15,173 nucleotides of DNA, from assembly GCA_002505405.1 (NCBI GenBank), contig DAVD01000031.1, positions 1-15,173 on the forward strand. Reading direction: 5' to 3'. Source of the DNA: Candidatus Poseidonia alphae (lineage in GTDB: Archaea > Thermoplasmatota > Poseidoniia > Poseidoniales > Poseidoniaceae). Of the stretch, positions 1 through 6,396 are shown piece after piece. Under the pieces are notes generated by a model. It was not told where the DNA came from. It worked only from the letters and a program-made list of their open reading frames with translations, and made no database searches. The translations under genes and the position numbers were made by a program. Numbering within the stretch: the first letter of the stretch is position 1; each line of letters starts with the position of its first letter.

Positions 1-14
1 CTGAAAGCGAACAC

Positions 15-21
15 TCAAAAC
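15..21 (+). promoter_or_regulatory. TATA-like element upstream of folD
   Basis: The A-rich element TCAAAAC is centred at base 18, 26 nt before the ATG at 44. That is the spacing expected of an archaeal TATA box when the transcript begins at or near the start codon (leaderless). The same element at the same distance precedes the gene at 13372, which raises confidence that it is functional. The call is by position and comparison only; no transcript start is visible. Confidence 0.45.
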
Positions 22-43
22 CCGTTGCCTCGTGGAATTGGCC

Positions 44-919
44 ATGAGCGCAAAGCGTCTCGATGGAAAGGCGTGTGCCACCGCTGTTGAAGAAGAACTT
101 CTCGGCCGAATCAAATCGCTTCAATCGAACGGTGTTGAGCCTCACTTAGCAGTCATTATTGTTGGTAACGACCCTGCGTCCCACGTTTATGTCAATTCTA
201 AGGTCAGAACATGCAAGCGGTTGGGAATTCGTTCAACCCACCTCGAACTCCCCGAAGAAACTTCTGAAGAGGTACTCAAAGAGCACATATTAGAAATGAA
301 TTCACGGGAGGACCTCCACGGAATCTTGATTCAATCGCCTTTGCCCTCTCATGTGAATGAAGAAGCCCTTACCGATTTGATAGACCCGAGTAAGGATGTC
401 GACGGATTCCATCCATCAAACCTTGGACGAATCGTACAGGGCCGACTTGATGGCATGATACCGTGCACTCCTGCTGGAGTCATGCGCATGCTAAAATGGG
501 CCGATATTGACCTTTCCGGGAAAAAGGCAGTGGTCATCGGACGTTCCTTTAACGTGGGCATGACACAAGCACTCTTGCTCGCTGCTAAAGGAGCAGATGC
601 CACGGTGACAATCGTTCATTCCAGGACTCAAAACCCCCGAGAAGAATGCATGGATGCTGATCTTGTGGTTGCTGCTGTTGGCCGTCCTGAAATGGTCCAA
701 TCGGATTGGATAAAACCGGGGGCAGTCGTTGTTGACGTTGGTATCAATCGTGTGGATGACGCAACCCGTGAGCGCGGTTGGAGGCTTGCTGGTGATGTTT
801 GTGCAGATGTTAGTGAGGTGGCATCGTGGCTCTCCCCCGTTCCCGGTGGAGTGGGCCCAATGACCATCGCTATGCTGATGGAAAACACCGTTCGTTCAGC
901 AGAATTGCGAATGCAATGA
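44..919 (+). CDS. folD: Bifunctional methylenetetrahydrofolate dehydrogenase / methenyltetrahydrofolate cyclohydrolase FolD
   Basis: FolD interconverts 5,10-methylene-THF, 5,10-methenyl-THF and 10-formyl-THF in the cytosol, using NAD(P). From the ATG at 44 the protein has 291 residues, normal for the family. The N-terminal catalytic domain shows the YVxxK motif (Tyr50, Lys53), IQSPLP (Gln97) and DVDGFHP (Asp118, Asp120). The Rossmann domain has GRS at 166-168 and HSRT at 192-195, and the family signature PGGVGPMT lies at 267-274. The GTG at 32 gives four extra residues, but the ATG at 44 matches the usual MxAKxxDGK start of FolD and sits 26 nt after a TATA-like element. The loop after GRS reads FNVGMT where most FolD proteins have NIVGKP, a modest deviation at the nucleotide site. 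Folate rather than methanopterin C1 chemistry is unusual for euryarchaea generally, but expected in marine group II. Confidence 0.95.
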   Translation: MSAKRLDGKACATAVEEELLGRIKSLQSNGVEPHLAVIIVGNDPASHVYVNSKVRTCKRLGIRSTHLELPEETSEEVLKEHILEMNSREDLHGILIQSPLPSHVNEEALTDLIDPSKDVDGFHPSNLGRIVQGRLDGMIPCTPAGVMRMLKWADIDLSGKKAVVIGRSFNVGMTQALLLAAKGADATVTIVHSRTQNPREECMDADLVVAAVGRPEMVQSDWIKPGAVVVDVGINRVDDATRERGWRLAGDVCADVSEVASWLSPVPGGVGPMTIAMLMENTVRSAELRMQ

Positions 920-930
920 GCGTGCGAATC

Positions 931-937
931 AATATAT
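931..937 (+). promoter_or_regulatory. TATA box of the LDDLF-tail membrane protein gene
   Basis: AATATAT is centred at base 934, 26 nt before the GTG at 960. This supports a separate promoter for this gene in the 40-base gap after folD and a leaderless start at 960. Confidence 0.5.
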
Positions 938-959
938 CCCCGAACGGCTTGCTGTGATT

Positions 960-1946
960 GTGGCCCACGACCCTCGCGCACCGAAACTTGCCGCAGGGTC
1001 CATCTTGTTGGCCCTGTTCCTTATCGCAGCAGCCGCAGCAAATTCCCAACTGAACGTAGTGGGGCAATCAGGGATTGGACTGGAAGAAATTGGGCTTTTG
1101 ATTGCAGCTCTTATCCTCGGAGGACTCGCAAAGTGGGCCAACACCGAACATGCAATTCCTGAATTCAATGCATCAACCACAAAGGCGACAAGCGTCTTTG
1201 AAGATTTTGACGATGTGCGAACTCCAATTTCCTCGAGGACCACTTCATATCAACAAGGGACTACCTCACCCTCCAATCAAACGACAGCCAACATACTCTC
1301 ATCAATTCTAGGACAGGAGCAACAGACCAACGAAGAGGATGTCCGCTCCGCAATATCTACGCTTTCAACGGGAGAGTTCGGCATGCGGGCCCAAGAAGAA
1401 GCAAAGACTACAGAATTTGCTCAAGAGGACAATCACCGACGTGATTCGGCCCCAACCAATGCAGAAACCGGAGCGGCGTTGACGCGAGTTGTCGTTCAAC
1501 CCGTCCCACTTCCCGGACGGGAAAATACACCTGTCGTCGACCCAACATCCATTCCTGGGCTTGAACATGACCGAGTGTTCGTGACAGAAGGCGTAAACCA
1601 TGTCCCGCTACCTGTACTGCCTGAAATCGTAACGGAAGTCATGCATGTTGAACCGATTGTTGAGGAAATCCATATTGATCCGACTCCTTCGAATCTTCCT
1701 GAACTTCCAGAATTACCTATGGAAGCCGCCACTCAGCCATTGGCCCCTGCACTTCCAGACCTGCCAGCCCCTGAGGTCATGCAAGCGGCGTTGCCGGACC
1801 TCTCTGACCTGGATGATGCTGAAATCTCACTGACATCTTCACCCGAACTCCCGAATCTTGATGATTTGTTTGCCGAACCCTCACCAGCAATGGCCCCATC
1901 CGTTCCGGATACGCCAGACCTTCCGGACCTCGATGATTTGTTTTAA
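960..1946 (+). CDS. Two-helix membrane protein with long acidic Pro/Leu/Asp-rich cytoplasmic tail ending in LDDLF
   Basis: I do not recognise a family. From the GTG at 960 the protein has 328 residues. Two hydrophobic helices lie at about residues 9-27 and 43-58, joined by a short loop; a positive N-terminus and Lys/Trp after helix 2 suggest both ends are cytoplasmic. The remaining 270 residues look disordered and acidic, rich in Ser, Thr, Glu and Pro. From about residue 246 they become a degenerate LPEL/LPDL repeat. LDDLF occurs once internally (300-304) and again as the last five residues. Such a layout suggests a membrane anchor presenting short linear binding motifs to a cytoplasmic partner; that role is inference. 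An in-frame GTG at 954 would add two residues, but 960 better fits the TATA box spacing. The gene lies between folD and the PHP gene on the same strand. Confidence 0.75.
   Translation: MAHDPRAPKLAAGSILLALFLIAAAAANSQLNVVGQSGIGLEEIGLLIAALILGGLAKWANTEHAIPEFNASTTKATSVFEDFDDVRTPISSRTTSYQQGTTSPSNQTTANILSSILGQEQQTNEEDVRSAISTLSTGEFGMRAQEEAKTTEFAQEDNHRRDSAPTNAETGAALTRVVVQPVPLPGRENTPVVDPTSIPGLEHDRVFVTEGVNHVPLPVLPEIVTEVMHVEPIVEEIHIDPTPSNLPELPELPMEAATQPLAPALPDLPAPEVMQAALPDLSDLDDAEISLTSSPELPNLDDLFAEPSPAMAPSVPDTPDLPDLDDLF
1695..1943 (+). repeat. Degenerate LPxL / LDDLF coding repeat
   Basis: The 3' end of the membrane-protein gene encodes irregular copies of Leu-Pro-(Asp/Glu)-Leu units, with LDDLF twice. 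The two LDDLF units share the identical 12-mer GATGATTTGTTT at 1860-1871 and 1932-1943. The second copy ends directly at the stop codon. Spacing between units is uneven, so this is a motif array rather than a strict tandem repeat. Confidence 0.6.
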
Positions 1947-1988
1947 ACGACGAATGATTGAAAGGGGTTCGCCGGCGACATCCAATAC

Positions 1989-2876
1989 ATGTGGGCTGAA
2001 ACCTATGACCTTCATTCGCATTCAACACACAGTGATGGTGAACATCCAGTGGAGCATGTGGCCAAACTTATGACAGACAACGGCGTCCTTACTTGGGCTC
2101 TTACGGATCACGATACCGCATCGGGGTGGGCTGAGGCCTCCAATGTTGCAAAAGCAAACGGCATGACCTTTATTCCGGGCGTAGAGATCACCTGCACACC
2201 CGCTCATGCTCCGATGGAGGAAGAGTTGACACGAAGAGAACGAGAGCGTGCATCGGCCTCGTGGCATCTTTTGGCTTACTTCCCAAACCATGTCCCTGGT
2301 GAAAACGATGAAACCGTGGCCTCTTTCCTTGAATGGCTAGCACCAAAGCAGGACGGAAGAGAACCACGCATGCGTGCAATGTGTGCCCGATTGGAGGCAT
2401 TGGGGATGCCCGTTGATGTTGAGGGAGTACTGGCGCGTGCGGAAGGTTCGGTAGGACGCCCACATCTTGCAGCAGCCATGGTTGACGCCGGATATGTAGA
2501 GGACAAACAAGAGGCTTTTGAGCGGTGGATTGGAGATGGAAACCCAGGATTTGTACCTCACGAAAAACCGACAATTCAAGAGGCTGTCACAGCGGTCAAA
2601 GCGGCCGGTGGAGTAACTTCACTTGCTCACCCAATTTATTACGGAGTGCCCGTGAAACAACTTATTGACGTTCTAAAGACTCAAGGAATCAATGCCGTTG
2701 AGGCCGTCCACCGCAGCCATGATGATGCCTACAGGTATGAACTGATGCAACAAGCCACATCTCAGGGTTTAGGAATCACCGTTGGTTCAGATTTCCACGG
2801 AACAAGCTATCAACAACACCCAGGACACATGCCGATTATGCTCGAGGCTCTCATTGAACAAATTAAGAACGCATAA
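1989..2876 (+). CDS. PHP-domain metal-dependent phosphoesterase (TrpH/YciV/RNase AM-like)
   Basis: PHP proteins hydrolyse phosphoester bonds with a cluster of two or three metal ions; relatives in this subfamily act on 3',5'-bisphosphonucleotides or trim RNA 5' ends. The 295-residue length is typical. The metal ligands can be placed in order: DLHSHSTHSDG (Asp7, His9, His11, Asp16), TDHD (Asp40, His41), GVEI (Glu66), WHLLAYF (His93), GRPH (His158), LAHP (His214) and GSDFHG (Asp268, His270). A charged insertion (about 74-90, rich in Glu and Arg) lies between the Glu66 and His93 motifs. The ATG at 1989 puts the first PHP motif at residue 7, as expected. The 3' end overlaps the convergent TatC gene by 14 bases. 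The exact substrate cannot be told from the sequence; DNA-polymerase-associated or histidinol-phosphatase PHP proteins are less likely by length and motif order. Confidence 0.88.
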   Translation: MWAETYDLHSHSTHSDGEHPVEHVAKLMTDNGVLTWALTDHDTASGWAEASNVAKANGMTFIPGVEITCTPAHAPMEEELTRRERERASASWHLLAYFPNHVPGENDETVASFLEWLAPKQDGREPRMRAMCARLEALGMPVDVEGVLARAEGSVGRPHLAAAMVDAGYVEDKQEAFERWIGDGNPGFVPHEKPTIQEAVTAVKAAGGVTSLAHPIYYGVPVKQLIDVLKTQGINAVEAVHRSHDDAYRYELMQQATSQGLGITVGSDFHGTSYQQHPGHMPIMLEALIEQIKNA

Positions 2877-3651
2877 ACCGGTCCAACAGCAGCGCCAACT
2901 CAAAGAAAACAATGACGGGCATCGCTACCAAGAACAACGACAGTGGGTCCGGGGGAGACAACAAGGCCCCCATTACGAACGCACTGAACCAAATGTGCCT
3001 ACGATACATGATGAGGCTGGCTCGATCTACAAAACCCATCCGCAGGGCAACCGTCGTTAGGACAGGTGCTTGGAAACCGATGGCGGATGCTAGGGCCAAA
3101 TTAATGATGAAGCCGGCATAACCAGAAAGCCTCCATTCTGTCGAGAGGCCTGCTTGTTGAGCATCGTTTGTCAAGTACTCCAGCAGCATTGGAGTAAGCC
3201 ATTCCCAAGCGTAGAATACACCAAGACCAAGCAGTACCAAACTGCTGAGAGCCGTGACCACGAGAGCAGGGGCCGGCCTGGGTACGCGAAGGTCAAGTTC
3301 AGACAAACGTGAACGAACCGCTTCGTTTTTGCTCCCCTTCCATGCACCATGGACGAGGGCCAAGAACACGATTAAAGCAAGCCCAACAGCACCCGCAATT
3401 CTCAGCTGAAGTAGAAGGAACTCCACCGGAGTGACGACGATGATGGATACATCCTGGGGCAACCGTTGCGGTTCAATCAACCATGCGATAACCCGTTTTG
3501 TGAACGGGAAGGCTGCAGAAAAACCAACTGCAAAGAGAAGCACATAGAATTTGAACGAGCGTTGAATATAGGAACGTAAATCCTCGACCATGACCCCCCC
3601 GGGAGATTGCATCAAGCGGTCCACCGTTACTGCAATGGACTCATCCTGCAT
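2863..3651 (-). CDS. tatC: Sec-independent protein translocase TatC, divergent
   Basis: TatC is the membrane receptor that binds twin-arginine signal peptides and recruits TatA to export folded proteins. The predicted 262-residue protein has about six hydrophobic segments (roughly 33-50, 75-100, 128-151, 178-199, 219-235, 238-256). It carries the family hallmark of a YRR motif (216-218) followed by GALLSPPD (228-235) and a membrane helix ending in Glu251. The start at 3651 lies 5 nt after the PAP2 stop, indicating co-transcription; ATGs at residues 14 and 21 are alternatives. Oddities: the TM4 FExP motif reads FQAP (Gln194 for the conserved Glu), and the N-terminal ELR motif reads DLR (Asp24). 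Both are positions linked to signal-peptide recognition in E. coli TatC. It may be a specialised paralogue rather than the only TatC. No tatA is visible in the window. Confidence 0.85.
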   Translation of the reverse strand: MQDESIAVTVDRLMQSPGGVMVEDLRSYIQRSFKFYVLLFAVGFSAAFPFTKRVIAWLIEPQRLPQDVSIIVVTPVEFLLLQLRIAGAVGLALIVFLALVHGAWKGSKNEAVRSRLSELDLRVPRPAPALVVTALSSLVLLGLGVFYAWEWLTPMLLEYLTNDAQQAGLSTEWRLSGYAGFIINLALASAIGFQAPVLTTVALRMGFVDRASLIMYRRHIWFSAFVMGALLSPPDPLSLFLVAMPVIVFFELALLLDRFMRS

Positions 3652-3656
3652 GCACC

Positions 3657-5111
3657 TCACCCCTCTTCGCCATGCTCTGTTGATGTGGCCCACACATATG
3701 AGGGCGTGGAATCGATCAAACTTCTTCCTTCCTTCTTCAACCGATACAAGCGATAGACTACGAAACCGGTCATCCAAAGTGAAGGAAGGCTGAGAAGGAG
3801 AGCCTGTCCAAGTTTATCGTCGCCATAATCATTGATGAGGCGGACTTCCATCATCGCATCATCTCCTTCATCGTGGGCGTAATGGAGTCCGACATAATGG
3901 AAGATTTCAGGAGAGGTAATGTTGAGCGAAAGAGTCGTTTGAGGGGCGACTGTATGATGTTCCCCCAATTCAGAAAGATGACTCCAATCAATGGATCCTG
4001 AAGACATCGCTGGAGCACTTTCTTCGACCATAATCACCACCACCTCAAGGTCACCGGCTTGGTTAAGATTGGTAATGTTGGTCAGGACATAATCACCTGC
4101 GGAAAATTTCTGAATAATTTCAAGGGTACTGTCATCGGGTCCAAGTTGATAGGAGACTCTCTCATCCAAACCCTCCTCCTGAACATTGACGGCCATGAGG
4201 ATTAAGGTCAACAAGATCAATCCGACAATACCTTCAACCAAAATGTGCCGACGAACTTTTTCTTGGGTCACGCCCTTGAACATCGGGCCGTAGTCGTTTC
4301 GCATCCGTGGCTGAAGGTGGTGGATGAACAATGCACCAATTCCACCAATGAGAATGCCGAGCGGGATATCGACCAGCCAGTGGATTCCAAGGTACAGGAT
4401 GGTGAAGCCGAACAGCAGGGTGTTGACCAAAACAAACCGGTGGTACCTCCAATGACGCCAGTCACGGAGACGTTCGCCACGTTCCCGAACATGGAGGTAA
4501 TTGAGCATAAGGATACCAAAGGGAATGGCTACATGGAGGCTTGGGACCGCATTGTCAAGAGGGTCGTGAAGGGCATAAAACGCCGTATACCAACCATCAT
4601 GGTAAAGCAGCGCTTCCATTCCAGGAATCCAGGAGGACGTCACTTCAACATTGAAAAACAGGTAATACGGTACGGCCAATGCATAAATGAACAGATAATT
4701 CAAGGTGACCTTATCGGTCATTTCACGGTCGCCAGAAAAGGCAAAGTAAACCGTTGTCACGTAAATCAAGAAAAGATATACAAAGAGATAATGGAAGTTA
4801 AGAACATCAGTTAGCAAGTCGTTTTTGAACGATTCTTGAATCCATTTCGTGAATTCACCCTCGATTCCATAAACCCAATCTGTCCAGTGACCTGTCCTGA
4901 TTTTCATGGGCTCATTCAGTTTGTCAGTAATCGATTTCCAACGGATGATGACGATGTAGCCCATAGCGTGAAGGTAGTATCGTTTCTCATGAAATTCATG
5001 AGCCCATTCCCTCCATGGGATTCGGAATTCCTTCTGAGAGCGGGTGAAGTACCAACAGATGATAGGAGTCAGAACGAGTATCATACCCATCATGATATCG
5101 TAGGGCTCCAT
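3657..5111 (-). CDS. PAP2-superfamily membrane phosphatase/phosphotransferase (AUR1/inositolphosphotransferase-like) with C-terminal exported domain
   Basis: PAP2_3-type proteins are integral membrane enzymes that cleave or transfer phosphate or phospho-headgroups on lipids. The 484-residue protein has several hydrophobic segments. The catalytic signatures NAVPSLHVA (187-195, nucleophile-assisting His193) and GIHWLVD (242-248, His244 and Asp248) are typical of the AUR1-like branch, where the classical SR before the last His is replaced. A second part follows that is not in the core family: a helix at about 292-308, a roughly 120-residue polar stretch predicted to be outside (309-432, rich in beta-forming residues and NxT/S sites), a helix at about 436-454 and a basic cytoplasmic tail. 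The ATG at 5111 has a TATA-like element 25 nt upstream. tatC follows 5 nt after the stop. The substrate is unknown; a role in archaeal phospholipid headgroup or polyprenyl-phosphate metabolism is a guess. Confidence 0.8.
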   Translation of the reverse strand: MEPYDIMMGMILVLTPIICWYFTRSQKEFRIPWREWAHEFHEKRYYLHAMGYIVIIRWKSITDKLNEPMKIRTGHWTDWVYGIEGEFTKWIQESFKNDLLTDVLNFHYLFVYLFLIYVTTVYFAFSGDREMTDKVTLNYLFIYALAVPYYLFFNVEVTSSWIPGMEALLYHDGWYTAFYALHDPLDNAVPSLHVAIPFGILMLNYLHVRERGERLRDWRHWRYHRFVLVNTLLFGFTILYLGIHWLVDIPLGILIGGIGALFIHHLQPRMRNDYGPMFKGVTQEKVRRHILVEGIVGLILLTLILMAVNVQEEGLDERVSYQLGPDDSTLEIIQKFSAGDYVLTNITNLNQAGDLEVVVIMVEESAPAMSSGSIDWSHLSELGEHHTVAPQTTLSLNITSPEIFHYVGLHYAHDEGDDAMMEVRLINDYGDDKLGQALLLSLPSLWMTGFVVYRLYRLKKEGRSLIDSTPSYVWATSTEHGEEG

Positions 5112-5132
5112 ATTTGAGGGGAAATGATACCT

Positions 5133-5139
5133 GCTTTAG
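5133..5139 (-). promoter_or_regulatory. TATA-like element of the PAP2-tatC operon
   Basis: On the minus strand CTAAAGC is centred 25 nt upstream of the ATG at 5111, matching the spacing seen at other starts in this window and implying a leaderless transcript. It lies in the 119-base gap (5112-5230) between the two divergent genes. That gap also holds a 7-bp inverted repeat (GCCTCTC at 5148-5154, GAGAGGC at 5207-5213) of uncertain meaning. Confidence 0.4.
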
Positions 5140-5230
5140 GAGTTCCCGCCTCTCATGCAGTACAAACCCCGATTGGGAATTACCATGGCGAAGGGCAAAC
5201 ATTGTTGAGAGGCAGGCATGTGGTTGTAGC

Positions 5231-6394
5231 ATGGAGGTGGAAAAGCCATGGCAGCAAGCTCCTGAAAACACCCTGCTGAGTCTTCAGCACGGCATCAAAA
5301 TGTTTGATGGAATCGAGTTTGATATTCGAATCACAGCGGACCGTCAACTTGCAATCCATCATGACCGGAACGTATCCCTTCCAAAGGAACGCCTTGAGGG
5401 GCGCCCAGCATGGGCTGAGCAATGGACGTTGGATGAGTTGACGGAGGTTGGATTCTTAGGTTTTGAAGAACTGTTGGAGGACCCTACAATCCGTAAGCAT
5501 TGGGCTGAACAGGGTAAAATGGGCTGTATTGAAATCAAGCGACCTCACCCAAAATCTCCCTCAGGGGGCGGTTACTTTGGACGTCATCACCACATTCAAC
5601 ATGTTGCGGATGCGATGACGATGGCTGAAGATCTTCTTGACCAACATGAGGTTCCCCGTGAAAACACGGTGTTCTATTCCTTTCACAAACACATGCCTCA
5701 ATCGGCTAAAATATCCGCAACAAAACGACCGTGGGCTGCACTGACACCCTACATACCACCGTATGGAAACCGAACCTTTCAGCGAATCAAAGCCTTTCCA
5801 ACTTACTTGACCACTTCGTTTGGAAGATTGGTGAAAACTCATCTTCGCCAGGGCAGTTCCATGCTCCCTTGTGCGATTGAATACTTTGACGGCCTCACAC
5901 GATCGGTGCCGCTCGGACGGCATGTTTCACTCAAAGGAAAGGGACTCAAGCGATTGACTCAGGTTCGAAGCGGGATGCCTACCTATGTATGGCCAACTCG
6001 CCCATTGCTTGAGCATGACCTCATTCGAGCTGGACTTACTGCACTTACCGACAAAGCAGACCCGAACCTCCTATGGCTACCATCGGGTCATTTGCGATGG
6101 AGGCAACCCGGCACTCGTCCCCTTGACGAGTCCCAGTGGTCGATTCTGAAACAAGCAACATACGAGAACCATCGTGAGATTCATTCGGAACTGTTGGAAA
6201 CAACTCCTTCGTGGGAACAATGCGATTCAGCACGGCGAAGTTTGCTCATCGGCGAATGGAAGAAAAAGTGGAGTTGGAGCGAATCCATTGACGAGGTAAT
6301 GGCTCGATCTGAAGGTACAACTCCTCCTTGGTCGGCTCCACGAATTATCGGTCATCGAGGGTCTGGGAAAACATCCCGACCGGTCTTGAACTAA
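5231..6394 (+). CDS. Glycerophosphodiester phosphodiesterase-like protein, apparently circularly permuted
   Basis: GDPD enzymes are TIM barrels that hydrolyse glycerophosphodiesters to glycerol-3-phosphate and an alcohol. In the 387-residue protein from the ATG at 5231, the family motifs run PENT (11-14), IEFDIR (Glu29, Asp31), HHD (43-45), IEIK (Glu101, Lys103), YSFHKH (149-154), VW (253-254) and LTDKAD (272-277), where the normal domain ends. The essential HRG motif that should precede PENT is missing at the N-terminus. Instead, after a roughly 95-residue extension, the protein ends with a strand plus GHRGSGKT at 374-381, only six residues before the stop. Joining the C-terminus to the N-terminus would restore the usual HRG...PENT order, so a circular permutation is the simplest reading. 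The open frame runs back to a TTG at 5114, but that extension carries no HRG and looks non-coding. Alternatives are a rearranged or decayed gene, or an assembly error. The GDPD family call is firm; the permutation is inference. Confidence 0.82.
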   Translation: MEVEKPWQQAPENTLLSLQHGIKMFDGIEFDIRITADRQLAIHHDRNVSLPKERLEGRPAWAEQWTLDELTEVGFLGFEELLEDPTIRKHWAEQGKMGCIEIKRPHPKSPSGGGYFGRHHHIQHVADAMTMAEDLLDQHEVPRENTVFYSFHKHMPQSAKISATKRPWAALTPYIPPYGNRTFQRIKAFPTYLTTSFGRLVKTHLRQGSSMLPCAIEYFDGLTRSVPLGRHVSLKGKGLKRLTQVRSGMPTYVWPTRPLLEHDLIRAGLTALTDKADPNLLWLPSGHLRWRQPGTRPLDESQWSILKQATYENHREIHSELLETTPSWEQCDSARRSLLIGEWKKKWSWSESIDEVMARSEGTTPPWSAPRIIGHRGSGKTSRPVLN

Positions 6395-6396
6395 CA

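Noticed and set aside
628..981. 117-codon open frame on the minus strand
   Set aside because: It is antisense to folD, which is unmistakable here; the translation is low in recognisable structure.
3652..3777. N-terminal extension of TatC
   Set aside because: It overlaps the end of the PAP2 gene; the start at 3651, 5 nt after the PAP2 stop, fits TatC length and topology.
4245..4814. 189-codon open frame on the plus strand
   Set aside because: It lies entirely antisense to the PAP2 gene, whose motifs and membrane segments are clear, and its translation resembles no family.
5114..5230. TTG-started N-terminal extension of the GDPD-like gene
   Set aside because: The 39 extra residues are Cys/Arg-rich with no GDPD motif, and the stretch contains the promoter of the divergent PAP2 gene.
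5248..5265. Five-codon frame MAASS with a strong SD
   Set aside because: Too short to call a gene. The SD-like bases also encode residues 1-4 of the GDPD-like protein, so this is noted only as an oddity.
6350..6373. GHRGSGKT read as a Walker A P-loop
   Set aside because: It fits GxxxxGKT formally but lies 13 residues from the C-terminus with no NTPase fold after it. GDPD family members are known to have GHRGxGK at the active-site strand.
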